Positions 1 through 10,222 of a DNA stretch of 64,000 nt are shown in pieces (position 1 is the first letter of the stretch; the number at the start of each line of letters is the position of its first letter). Below the pieces are notes generated by a model. The model was not told the origin of the DNA and ran no database searches. It was given only the letters and a program-made list of their open reading frames with translations. The stretch is from Leucaena leucocephala (taxonomy: Eukaryota > Streptophyta > Magnoliopsida > Fabales > Fabaceae). The stretch covers positions 6,207,501 through 6,271,500 of the forward strand of contig CM073560.1 in the NCBI GenBank assembly GCA_037074615.1, written 5' to 3'. The translations under genes were made by a program, and so were the position numbers.

Positions 1-122
1 AATATAAACATTTAACACCGGTTGTAAATAATTCTAACCCGGTCAAAACATAAACGACGTAAAAGTGAAACATTTTACACCGTCTAATTTTAAAAACCGG
101 TGTCAAAAATAAACATCGATAA

Positions 123-1831
123 TTATAACACCGGATAAAGTATAACCCGGTGTAAAATCGAACAATAAATTATTATTAGACGTGACTCCTCCCGTATTCC
201 CATTTCTTCCAAATCCAATCTTGCCTTCAAACCGTCTTTGGAACTACCATGTGTGTTGAGAAGTGTTCCAACAATGCTGTCACACACATTTTTCTCCACA
301 TGCATCACATCAAGACAGTGCCTTACATGAAGATGTCGCCAATAAGGAAGCTCAAAGAACACAGATCTTTTTTTCCATACATTTTTCTCACTTTTCTTGG
401 TAAGCTTACCGAAAGTGACATTGATGTCTCTCACCTTTTCATAAACTTGTTCGCCAGTCAATGGCTTTGGAGCATTTTCAAATTCTTGGCCGCCATAAAA
501 TTTCTTCTTCAGTCGACGGTATGGGTGGGCTTGTCTTAGAAATCTCCTATGACCTAGTAGACCGTCTTTCTTCCATGACAAAGTTGATAGTAGCAAGTCC
601 CTTCCTCACAAATCGGACATGCTTTATGGCCCTTAACACTATACCCTGACAAATTTCCGTATGCAGGAAAGTCATTAATTGTACAAAAGATCAAGGCCCG
701 CAAATTGAAGACCTCCTTCTTAACAGCATCAAAGACATCCACACCTTCCCATAGCTTCTTCAAATCTTCGATCAAGGGTGTTAGGTAAACGTCTATGTCA
801 TTTCCCGGTTGTTTTGGTCCTGAGATCAGCATGGACAACATTACATACTTTCGTTTCATACACAGCAAGGGAGATAGGTTGTAAATCACCAGAAGGACGG
901 GCCATGAACTATGGATACTACTAAGGCTACTATAAGGGTTCATTCCATCCGTACTAAGTCCAAGCCTTAGGTTTCGTGGTTCATTGCCGAACTCGAGAAA
1001 TAAGTCATCAATCTTCTTCCATTGCAAAGAGTCAGCAGGATGACGAATCTTTCCATCATTAATCCTTTCATTTGCATGCCATAACAATTTCTTTGCATCA
1101 TCTTCATTAGAAAAAAGTCGCTTAAACCTTGGTAAAATTGGAAGATACCATAACAACTTGGCAGGAGAGTTGTTTGATCTGTACCTTGGTGTCTTACATA
1201 TTGGACACTTCTCCTCATCTTTAAACTCTTTCCTGTACAATATGCAATCATTTGGGCATGCATGAATCTTTCTATACTGCATGCCTAAAGGACCTATTAT
1301 TTTCTTCGCATCATAATAGCGTTTGGGTAAAGCATTTTCTTCAGGAAACATGTCCTGTAACAAGTCAAGCAATTCTGAAAAACTACTGTCACTCCACCCA
1401 TGCCGAGCTTTCACACTTACCAATCTCAACACTGCATTCAACAGGTTGTATTTTCTGCACCCTGGGTATAGAGGCTTTTCTGCATCATTGCACATATTAC
1501 CATATGCGTGTGACCGCATAAAAGCATCTTCTCCAACATCACGAATCATGTCCTCTACTCTATCATCAGTATCCATGTCATCGTCAAAGGTCTGTTCCAC
1601 CTGTTCACCATGCCATACCCATACCGTGTAACTCTTGCAAAACCCCTCGCAAATTAGATGAGTGTAAATATCAGCAGGACTTTGTTTCCTCTCATTCAAA
1701 CAACTCACACAAGGACAATAAAACCTTCCATTGTCATCATCACCATTCCGTTTAGCAAAATCCAAAAACTCCTTCACCCCCTCAGCATACTCAACACTTG
1801 TTCGTTTAACATTTATCCAACTACGATCCAT
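123..1831 (-). pseudogene. TNP2-like CACTA transposase, frameshifted and C-terminally truncated
   Basis: The ATG at 1831 opens a 425-codon frame. Residues 3-77 look like the transposase-associated domain (CPCVSC near residue 40, WVWHGE near 71). A Cys4 zinc ribbon follows (C192, C196, C209, C212), then the transposase_21 region with STDGMNPY (D295) and TINDFPAYGNLSG (D387). The frame stops at 554, just after HGRKTVY. The conserved continuation GHRRFLRQAHPYR is found in another frame at about 123-560, so roughly one base is missing near 553-557. The second frame carries LPYWRHLHVRHCLDVMHVEK and ends soon after EMGIREES, where subterminal repeat sequence takes over. The C-terminal third of a normal TNP2 protein is therefore missing. 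I infer a non-functional transposase in an internally deleted element. Confidence 0.85.
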
Positions 1832-2059
1832 ATTTGTGGAAGACTATAAGAACTAGAAAAGCAGAAAACAAGAAATTAAACCATTACGTTGCAGCTAATG
1901 CATGGAGAGAATAAATTTTCAGTTCGCGAGAGGAGTTCAAAACAAAACTCACCGTCCGTGAAGCGCCGAGAAGTCTTAACGCGCGAACCAGGGAAAAATG
2001 AGAGATGGAAGGCGCGAGAAATGTACCAAATAAAAGAGTATTTGGAAAAAAATAAGAAA

Positions 2060-3150
2060 CTATACACCGGACAAACTGTTACACCGGTGTAGATATAAAT
2101 ATAAAAGTTGTATTTATAGTATATTTTACATCGGACAATATATATGGACCGGTGTAACATATATCAGTTTATTTATAGTATATTTTACACCGGTCAATAA
2201 ATATGGACCGGTGTATAATATATCAGTTTTTTTTTCCTACATCCAGAGTCAGCCATGTCATCAACTTTTACACAAAAAAATATATACATCAGAATATATA
2301 AAAGTTGCAATCTTTCACTACTCATCAGACTCAGAGTTTTGGGAGTCATCAGATTGGGTGAGATCAACAGGATTAAAGAAGCTATCACGGGGTTGATGGC
2401 GGCGAACTTCTGAGCGGAAATCCCTGAAACTTGCTTTCAGTCTGTCAACTTTGCGATTCAGTTCTTCCACAGAGTCCTCCAGCCCATTGAAGCGCAGTAT
2501 GAGTTCCTCAAGCCTCTCCATCAGAGTCACAACCAGGGGAGGAGGAGAAGGAACAGAAGGGTGAGGATCAGGATGTTTGTCTTCAAAGTCGTCTCTGTTT
2601 CTTTTGTTGGGCGGAGAAGGAGGCGTGCGTGAGGAAGAGGCCATTGGAGGAGTCAGATAGATGAAAAGAAAATAAAACAGAAGAATGGTATACATATATA
2701 TATGGTTAACGTTCATGATCAATAAGAATATAGAAGAATGCGCAATTGGCCTTCTATCATAATGACTACAAAGTATAAACGTTGGGAACCCAAGAAGTGA
2801 AATGAAAGGTCTGACAAATAAAGAAGCGAGCGGGAAATCATAGACAGGAAACTGAAGAGGCGATGAAGCTGCACCGGGTGTTTATATTTAAATCGGTTAA
2901 TTTTAAAACCGGTGTAAACATTTAATTTTTTTATAAAACAGACACCGGACTATATATTTCCACCTCGGTCAATATAAATACGCTGTAGAAAGTAAAAATC
3001 TAAACCGGACGAAATATTTCCACATCGGTCTCTATAACATCCGCTGTAGAAAGTAAACATCTAAACCGGACTAAATATTTCCACATCGTTCATGAGTAAA
3101 TACGGTGTGAATATTTCATTTTATTTACAAAAATACCACCGCTCATTTTT
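2060..3150. repeat. Subterminal repeats of the CACTA element (ACACCGGT motif)
   Basis: Short motifs such as acaccggtgt, gaccggtgtaa, acaccggac and aaaccggtgtaaa recur in both orientations at 2060-2215 and 2870-3120. CACTA elements carry such arrays next to their termini as binding sites for the transposon-encoded DNA-binding protein (family knowledge). The same motif at 1-165 supports one element spanning the window edge. Confidence 0.75.
2318..2644 (-). CDS. Small proline-rich/coiled-coil protein inside CACTA element, function unknown
   Basis: A 108-codon frame starts at ATG 2644 (MASSSRTPPSPPNKRNRDDF). An in-frame extension to 2722 has no ATG, so I prefer 2644. The N-terminal 40 residues are rich in Pro, Ser and charged residues. 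Residues about 42-80 form a heptad-like helix (LMERLEELILRFNGLEDSVE and following). The C-terminus is acidic and ends SQNSESDE. A TATA-like run lies at about 2695-2704, some 50 bp upstream. It sits between the transposon 5' terminus and the transposase, on the same strand. It could be an accessory transposon protein or a captured host fragment; I recognise no family. Confidence 0.5.
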   Translation of the reverse strand: MASSSRTPPSPPNKRNRDDFEDKHPDPHPSVPSPPPLVVTLMERLEELILRFNGLEDSVEELNRKVDRLKASFRDFRSEVRRHQPRDSFFNPVDLTQSDDSQNSESDE

Positions 3151-3215
3151 GTAAAACCGTCTCCGCATTGACCGATTTAAAAATGGGGATTTCGATTGCC
3201 CATTTTCCACCAGTG

Positions 3216-3817
3216 TCCCAATGGCTAAAATGAAAGGAAATAGGGATGCAAATGTAAAAGAAGGTTCGAGCTAGAAAAATAATATGAAATGTATACAAGG
3301 ACCAAATTGAAATTATTGAAAGTTTAGGATATTAAAGTGTAAATAAATATTATGAATTACAGAGTATTACCCAAGATTAGAAAAGTGATCCAGAAGTTGA
3401 AAACAGTTTATAATTGCTTTTAGATCCTCGAGAGGTATTTAAAATATGTTATAAATGGCAAGTTATGTCAAGGTTAGAAGTGTAATTTTAAAAAATTTTA
3501 GACGACTAATAGTAATTTCGGAAAATATCCCTGTAAGCAAGAAAAACCATAAAAATTCTTGAAAAATAGAAGAGAATATTTCGTACCCATGTTTGAGGCC
3601 TAATTGAAGAATAGAGGAAGGAATTATCTTAAAAGTATTTTTTACTTAATTTCAGAATTTTGTCTAATTAAAGGATAATTAATCGAGATTAATACCTAGA
3701 GGCCACAAATAATTAAAAATAAATAGAAAATAATTATTTTGTAATTTGTATGAATTTATGAAAATAGTAGTATCTCCAATAAATGAAGGTATTGCCTTTA
3801 GAAATATTAAAAGCCTA
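3216..3817. other. AT-rich intergenic sequence
   Basis: No coding signal, RNA gene or recognisable repeat boundary was seen between the CACTA terminus and the duplicated gene block. Confidence 0.5.
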
Positions 3818-4578
3818 TTAAGCGTCCTTCGCTTAAAACCATTGGCCTCAATGAGGACATTAGGGTGGGGAATAGAGGAGACATATGGAGAAATGTTGGG
3901 TTTATCAGCAGAGGGATTAGGGTTAGGAGTGGAATTGGCTGAATTTGAAGAGTTACCGGTATCGTTTCATTCAAATATACATGGTTCTCTGGGTTTAAGG
4001 ACCGGGGGACAGGCACATAGGTGGGGAACACTTGATCCTCCTGTTGCGCCGGTAGCTCTTCATCATAATCAAAATCTGAAGAGTCATCTGTGTTTAAGGA
4101 CTGGGGGACAGGTACATAGGTGGGGAACATTTGATCCTCCTGTTGCTCTGGTAGCTCTTCATCAGAATCAAAATATGGAGAGCCAGAATTCGAAGATTCA
4201 TCTGAGATATAATGAAAGAGACCATTATGTAGGTTGTTGTCTAACATGGCTTTCCCTTTCGTAATCCCAAAAACACAAGAATTTAGTGCACATTTCACCC
4301 GCGCCTGGTTCATTTGTATTATTACCAAATCTTCGACGCTTTATATTCCTCTTGAAAAGAGCAATGTCTGAGTCCGTAAGTCAAAGTGTGCTCTTGTAAG
4401 ATCTTCATAACTTGTGAACCAACTAAAACCTGAGAGGATGTAGTTTCTAAAACTTTAATCGAATGGGACAGAGAGTAATTCAAATTCAAGTATATAACAA
4501 ATTAAGTGTGTGATAAATATTATTGAATGTTCATGACCTCCCAAAATTCAAAGAAAATAATTATTACATTCATGAACC
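3818..4578 (-). pseudogene. Truncated duplicate of the unknown gene at 7264-8097
   Basis: This 761-bp block matches 7667-8427 in the same orientation with scattered substitutions and small indels. The minus-strand frame (MLDNNLHNGLFHYISDESS and onward) runs through both copies of a 33-residue acidic repeat. It then loses one T near 3964 (gtttcatt here, gttttcatt in the other copy), shifting frame after NPENHV. Homology stops abruptly at 3818, so only the N-terminal half was copied. A second indel near 4395 (gtgctcttg versus gtgctttg) breaks the upstream frame. I infer a non-functional partial duplicate. Confidence 0.8.
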
Positions 4579-4699
4579 TATTTAAATAACGGACAGAAAC
4601 TAGACCTATAAGCCCGAAAGCAAGTTGGCGGATAATCCTCCAAATTGTTTTTTCTTTTATTCTTATTTTAGTAAAAGCTTAAAATAGAAATAAATATAG

Positions 4700-4860
4700 T
4701 ATTACATAAGGATACGAGTTCAATTTATATCACTATCATGAGGATTTCTTTAATAAACGATCTCATAAGTCCTCTATAAGTACTTTCTAAGCCCTAGAGC
4801 TGTACTTTGACTTTAGTAGGAGACCGGTGTTAAACCCACTTAAACTTTTCTTTAACAAAA
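4700..4860 (+). mobile_element. SINE-like element, family B, copy 1
   Basis: This matches 51824-52028 (shared blocks around atgaggattt, ataagtcct, ctttagtagg and a terminal aacaaaaa). A box-B-like motif (gagttcaat) lies near its 5' end. Flanking aaatatag at 4692-4699 and 4861-4868 is an 8-bp target duplication. I call it SINE-like from the A-rich tail, the TSD and the box B relic. Confidence 0.55.
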
Positions 4861-4868
4861 AAATATAG

Positions 4869-6009
4869 CATATAGTTTTATTTTCTCCAAATAGTATATA
4901 TAGTTCCCATGGTAACAAAAAAAAATGAACTATAAACTAACCTGAGTTGACTACCATGGTTAAAATAGGATATATAATAGTATATATTGTCCACCTAAAC
5001 AAAAAAAATTACAAACTCTATTTTAACCATGGTACCAAAACCTAACCTGAGTTGACTATGAACTAGTTCCTTGGCCGATCTGATAACAAATTTTAGTCAG
5101 CTGACAACAATATTATTTTGAGTTTAAAAAGAAAAACCAGTCGTCCATGTAATTTTGATTTATCGGATTATGTGTCATTTATAGATAGATCCTCCATTTA
5201 TTTGTACATTAGAACTTTTTTTATTTAAATATTACTTATTTAAGGGTTATATATAAATATTTTTATATATTTTAATTAAAAGTTATTATTTTAATTATGA
5301 TTGGATTAACTCTTATTTAATCACAATTATACACTTACCTTTAAATTATTGTCTCGGTTCAATAACCAATCTGATCAATAATACTTTAATTTTAACGTAT
5401 AAAATATATTTTAATGTATTACATAATTTCATGTGTATCTCTTTTTGAAATAGATGTTAAAAAAATAGAAGAACTCAAAAGTGAATTATTCTCTGATTGA
5501 GAATTGAAAGTCATTCCCATGATTTTAATAAATAATTAATTATGAATAAAGTAGTTTTATGAATCATTTAGGAATGATCAAAATAAACAAAAAAGTTGGT
5601 TGTTTGTGGAAACAAGGGGACATACAACATCCAATGTTTTTCTTACGTAACTGATACTTAACATCCATTCAGTGGCTCAAGTAGCTAAGAATGTAACCCC
5701 CGTTAGCCCATGTGTGTGTGTGTGTGTGTGTTATATTTTGAATTTTAATATTTTATATATGATAAAACAACGATTTGATTTGTGTAAAAATATTTTTCTT
5801 TCAATTATTTTCTTAAAAGGAGTTGGCATATTTTTTTACAAAAGACAAGGTTACGCACACACCCACGCACTCTCAAAACATGAAAAATTAATTTCAATGG
5901 AATATGATATAGTGGAAGAAAACAGTAATAAGTTTATTCTTATACTACTCAAACTTTAATTTTAAATTTTAGTAACTCAAAATTTGAGAGTTGACATATT
6001 CCTAATATA
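4869..6009. other. AT-rich intergenic sequence with (TG)n microsatellite
   Basis: It holds a (TG)10 run at 5711-5731. At about 5215-5310 is an AT-rich segment that recurs near 20850-21010 and 41560-41650, and inverted near 37740-37880 and 46690-46830. No gene is supported; the open frame across the microsatellite is low complexity. Confidence 0.5.
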
Positions 6010-6587
6010 GGACCTATTTGGATAGACTTTTAAAAAATGACTTATAAAAAAAAAGGCTTTTGAACAGATTTTACAAAAAAGTTTATGAAGAATAACTTAT
6101 GGAAAAAAGTGGTTCTGAAAAAATGAGTGTTTAGATTATTATTAGAAGAAGAGTTTTTGTGATTAGTAAATTACTAAAAATGGTATAATTTTATTAAAAT
6201 AGGAGAAAGGAGGGGTGGAGAAGAGAGACGAGAGAAGAGAGGGGGTGAAAAAGAGAGATGAGAGAGGAGAGAGGAATGGGGGTGGAGAAGAGATAGGAGT
6301 GAAAGTAGAGGGTAGAGAGGAGAAAGGAGAGAGGAAAGAGGGTGAAGAAGAGAGAGGAGAGAGGGTATAAGAAAAAGTAAGGGTAAAATAGTAATTGGAT
6401 AATTTATAAACTTTTTTACTATACCATAAGCTAGTATTAGTAACTTATTCAAAATATTAGTTTTAAAATATGGTTTGATCCAAATTTTTTTTTGGATAAA
6501 TATGACTATTTATTTTAAAAAAAATTAAACTAAAATTTAAGCTAAAAGCCATTTTAAAATTGAGATTTGGGTTTCTCAAACAAACAC
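6010..6587. mobile_element. MITE, 3-bp-TSD family (PIF/Harbinger-like), copy 1
   Basis: The left end is GGACCTATTTGG and the right end is TCAAACAAACAC, degraded forms of the family termini GGGCCTGTTTGG/CCAAACAGGCCC. The flanks carry ATA at 6007-6009 and 6588-6590. The core at about 6200-6380 is a (GA/GGA)-rich polypurine tract on the plus strand. Confidence 0.75.
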
Positions 6588-7263
6588 ATAATATTTTAAA
6601 ACGCACACACACACACAACCCTAAACAAACAAACAAAAATGGAGAGGAGGCTCAAACTAAACCTATTCGAAATCTTTTAGTTCAATTTGGTGGGATTGAA
6701 ATACCGATTTTCGGCTCATTTTGGTTTTTAAGTTCATTTTTTTTACAATTTTAATTATGGTTTATTTAGTTTGTAACTGAATGAAACCGAATTAAATGGT
6801 TGTTCATTCAAATATTTTTAAGGTTTTCATAGTATTTTTTAATAAAATATGTAATGATCATTAAGCAAATAATAGTTTTACATCACATGATAGGAAATAC
6901 AAGTAAAAGCTGAGCGAGTAATTAAAGAGAAAAAAAAAGACTCGTGCTGTTTAAGAATCCTAATGATGTCTTCAAACACAACATTAATTGTAATCTATTG
7001 AATGAAGCACCAAAGTCTTGAAGCACCACAACTGAAGCTCATCCTTGAAAATATCCTTGATGAGTGCCATCCAATAACCTTTCGAGAGTGTTAACATAAT
7101 GACCAGATTCATCATCATCATTAGCAGAACCCGGATGAGAATTAATTGACTTCAGTTGGAATCCGGGGGTATGAGACAGCATAGGAGAAATCTTAATCAG
7201 CCCAATCATGGAGTGGTAAATAAACCCACTAGGTTTAGGTAATCACCGCGTCCTCTGTGGAAG
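6588..7263. other. Intergenic sequence, possibly with a 3' exon of the unknown gene
   Basis: The minus strand between about 7200 and 7050 reads a sensible frame (HTPGFQLKSINSHPGSANDD and onward, ending LDGTHQGYFQG then stop). This could be a downstream exon of the unknown gene. No splice sites were established. Confidence 0.3.
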
Positions 7264-8097
7264 TCAAAGGGCCACCATCGCAGACAGAGAAGTAAAAGGA
7301 GATTGTATCAAAAAAAACAGAGAAGTAAAAGGAGTTACAAGATCCAAAAGTACCGGAGAGACTTTCAAGGGGAGAAGATACAAAGGTCCAATCCACTTCA
7401 CCATCACGACTCGAGTAAAGAATAAACCAAAACCCTGAATCTCCCAATCAAATATTTCCTGCATTTGTGCCCAATATGCAACCAATTCAGCTGGAACAGG
7501 AGGAGAGGAGTTTGCCCGGAGCCATCTTCGCTCTTGAATAGCAGGAATATCGTCCGCCGGTCTAAAGAAAGTCTCCGGTTGAAAGGTGATAGCTGTTTTC
7601 TCAAAGATCTTGACACAAGTGTGGATGAAATTTTCGACCTTGACATTTAGAGGGATGAGAGCATTGTTAAGCGTCCTTCGCTTAAATCCATTGGCCTCAA
7701 TGAGGACATTAGGGTGGGGAAGAGAGGAGACATATGGAGAAATTTTGGGTTTATCAGCAGAGGGATTAGGGTTAGGAGTGGAATTGGCTGAATTTGAAGA
7801 GTTACCGCTATCGTTTTCATTCAAAGATACATGGTTCTCTGGGTTTAAGGACCGGGGGACAGGCACATAGGTGGGGACCACTTGATCCTCCTGTTGCGCT
7901 TGTAGCTCTTCATCATAATCAAAATCTGAAGATTCATCTGTGTTTAAGGACTGGGGGACAGGTACATAGGTGGGGAAAACTTGATCCTCCTGTTGCTCTG
8001 GTAGCTCTTCATCAGAATCAAAATATGGAGAGCCAGAATTCGAAGATTCATCTGAGATATAATGAAAGAGACCATTATGTAGGTTGTTGTCTAACAT
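7264..8097 (-). CDS. Unknown acidic protein with two 33-residue repeats
   Basis: From ATG 8097 (MLDNNLHNGLFHYISDESS) the frame runs 277 codons to a stop at 7264. The N-terminal quarter holds two tandem 33-residue units centred on DEELPEQQEDQVFPTYVPVP and DEELQAQQEDQVVPTYVPVP. A Ser/Asn/Pro-rich stretch follows, then a more globular region with KRRTLNNALIPLNVKVENFI, FQPETFFRPADDIPAIQERR and PAELVAYWAQMQEIFDWEI. The last 50 codons are Phe/Leu-rich and cross a duplicated 17-bp motif (7285-7301, 7318-7334), so they may be intron read-through. Upstream, 8172-8393 reads a plausible extra frame (GFSWFTSYEDLTKHTLNYGL) that could be a 5' exon. I do not recognise the family; it could also be part of an unidentified repeat. 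Confidence 0.45.
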   Translation of the reverse strand: MLDNNLHNGLFHYISDESSNSGSPYFDSDEELPEQQEDQVFPTYVPVPQSLNTDESSDFDYDEELQAQQEDQVVPTYVPVPRSLNPENHVSLNENDSGNSSNSANSTPNPNPSADKPKISPYVSSLPHPNVLIEANGFKRRTLNNALIPLNVKVENFIHTCVKIFEKTAITFQPETFFRPADDIPAIQERRWLRANSSPPVPAELVAYWAQMQEIFDWEIQGFGLFFTRVVMVKWIGPLYLLPLKVSPVLLDLVTPFTSLFFLIQSPFTSLSAMVAL

Positions 8098-8427
8098 GGC
8101 TTTCCCTTTCGTAATCCCAAAAACACAAGAATTTAGTGCACATTCCACCCGCGCCTGGTTGATTTGTATTATTACCAAATCTTCGACGCTTTATATTCCT
8201 CCTGAAAAGAGCAACGTCTGAGTCCGTAATTCAAAGTGTGCTTTGTAAGATCTTCATAACTTGTGAACCAACTAAAACCTGAGAGGATGTAGTAGCTAAA
8301 ACTTTCATCGAATGGGACGGAGAGTAATTCAAATTCAAGTATACAAAAAATTAAGAGTGTGATAAATATTATTGAATGTTCATGACCTCCCAAAATTCAA
8401 AGAAAATAATTATTACATTCATGAACC
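7667..8427. repeat. Direct duplication partner of 3818-4578
   Basis: This 761-bp block matches the block 3849 bp upstream in the same orientation. Neither block has TG...CA ends, and the flanks differ. I read it as a segmental duplication of a gene's 5' part, not as a pair of LTRs. Confidence 0.85.
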
Positions 8428-8835
8428 ACTCCATCTTAAATCCTCTCCGATTAGTGAATGAAGTTATTATATATAATAACACTCACATGTACTAGATATA
8501 TTAGGATTTGTTAATTTTGATAAGTGTACATTATAATTTATGTATATGATTGGAGGCTTATAAATAAAAATTCAAGTCAAAATTTTGTAAACACGGGGTA
8601 TAAATTAAAATATAAAATGAGAAAAACTCTCTCCCATTTTCTCTCTCTAAGCTTTTCCTACCTACTGTAAAATTATTTACATTTCTAGTAGTTTTATAAC
8701 AAGGTATTATTTTTCTAAGAAATTTAATAATAATTAATTAAATTGTCAAGGAAATATTTTTTCTAGAGCTGAGTATCATATGATCAAACCTTTTTTTAAC
8801 ATTGTAAGTTAATCTGAAGGTCATTGTAGGTTTTT

Positions 8836-10222
8836 CAGTTTTAAATTATATCTCTAAATTTTTTTTTATTAGGTCATTTAACTTTCTGCTATTAGATTTA
8901 TTGGTTCATGAGATTAGATAATATGACCAACTTCAAGTTCTTTTTTTTTTTTGGTAAATAACCAACTTCAAGTTCTATAGCAGAAGAGTAGAGCCCGGAG
9001 GCCGAAACCTAAATGGGTCTGACCTTTTAAGCCCACATGACTAAAACATCACCTTTTCTAAGTTATGCCCTCAAAGACAATAGTTAAGGGCTGACCCGTG
9101 GGATTTTAGGCCCGTCTAACAATTTTTTTTTCTTTTCAAATAAATAAAAATAAAACAAAAATTTCTTAATTCAAAATATAAATATAATCAAATTAAAGAT
9201 TTAAACTATTCTCCAATTTATCAAAACAATTTTCTTCTCAAACTTGACAAATATCGTCTAAAAGTCAGTAAACAAGACAAAACAAATCATTAAACAAGTA
9301 AACATTAGTAACAACATCGTGGATCAATCTTTTTAAATTCTTCACTATCATCAATATCAACAACATTTGATTGATTGTATAAAAAAAAACCATTTGATTA
9401 AGCTTCCCTGTGGGTAGGCTTTAATTCAGTAGCAAAAATATCAATAATGCCTCATTTTATAAAGTATGTCCATCGAACTCAATGGCCAAAATCGGTCCAT
9501 GGGCTTTCAGCCCGTTTGATAAACTTTTACTTTTCTCTGCCTCCTTTCAAAATTCATAAATTTAAAAAGCCCGAGTTCGAGCCTTGATCTATATAGAAAA
9601 TCTCCATTGGGAGACTCACCCACCATAGCCAGATGCGCGATGCGGGTCGAATCCGGATATAATCGGGATAAAGTTTCGGTGAACCGGGTGGGCAATAAAA
9701 AATTTTCATAAATTTATAATTGAAATTACAGAATCACAAGTTATACAAGTATAAAAATACCCTCTTAACAAATATGTATATATTATAAAAATATTAACAC
9801 ATAACATAAATAAAATCATTATATAAAGTATAAATTAGCCCATTTTTAAAGTTTAAATAAATAAATCATTGCCCAAATGAATCAAATTATTTTATCAAAT
9901 TCAATTATAAAAAAGATAATAACCATCAAGTATTTGCAACACCAATATAAAATAATAATATTAACATCAGAAACAATTTTTCAAAAAAAAAAAAAAGACC
10001 AAACGGGTTGGCCCTGGGCCCTTTTAGTTTTGTTTGCAATTTAGAGGCGACAATGTCAAGCTTGAACCTTACATTTTGTAGGCCTAAATGGGCTTGGCCC
10101 GACAGCCCTTTTTTTGGATTTTGAATTATATCTAAATTTTATATTTTTTTTATTAAGTCATTCAACTTTTTGCCATTAGATTCATTAGTCCATGACATTA
10201 GATGATGTGACCAACTTGAAAT
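8836..10222. repeat. Diverged ~110-bp direct repeats flanking a degenerate element
   Basis: 8836-8940 and 10112-10222 share aaattatatct, ttattaggtcat/ttattaagtcat, attagattyattrgtycatg and gaccaactt in order. Between them are GC-rich phrases such as cctaaatgggtctgacc (near 9009) and cctaaatgggcttggccc (near 10083), and a SINE. The phrases resemble worn plant hAT-type repeats. Boundaries are uncertain. Confidence 0.4.
9566..9704 (+). mobile_element. tRNA-derived SINE, family A, copy 1 (5'-truncated)
   Basis: It starts inside the tRNA-like head (cgagttcgagcctt, box B) and continues to the family tail gaaccgggtgggcaataaaa. A perfect 12-bp duplication TTCATAAATTTA flanks it (9554-9565 and 9705-9716). 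The truncation therefore happened at insertion, as expected for LINE-driven priming. Confidence 0.8.

Larger units (their letters stand above)
1..3215 (-). mobile_element. CACTA (En/Spm) DNA transposon, right-hand end; left end outside window
   Basis: The right terminus read on the minus strand begins CACTGGTGGAAAATGGGCAA (ends at base 3215). This is a CACTA-type terminus with CACTG in place of CACTA. Subterminal repeats built on ACACCGGT or near variants cluster at 2060-2215 and 2870-3150 and again at 1-165, so the opposite end should lie just left of the window. Between them are a TNP2-like transposase and a small coiled-coil ORF, both on the minus strand. The bases after the terminus (TCC, 3216-3218) would be the 3-bp target duplication, which cannot be checked without the other end. 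Confidence 0.85.

Noticed and set aside
5672..5959. 95-codon frame with a VCVCVCV run
   Set aside because: Produced by the (TG)n microsatellite.
3818..8427. Possible pair of LTRs (761-bp direct repeats)
   Set aside because: No TG...CA ends, no 5-bp TSD and no primer site, and the repeat carries a coding frame. Segmental duplication fits better.
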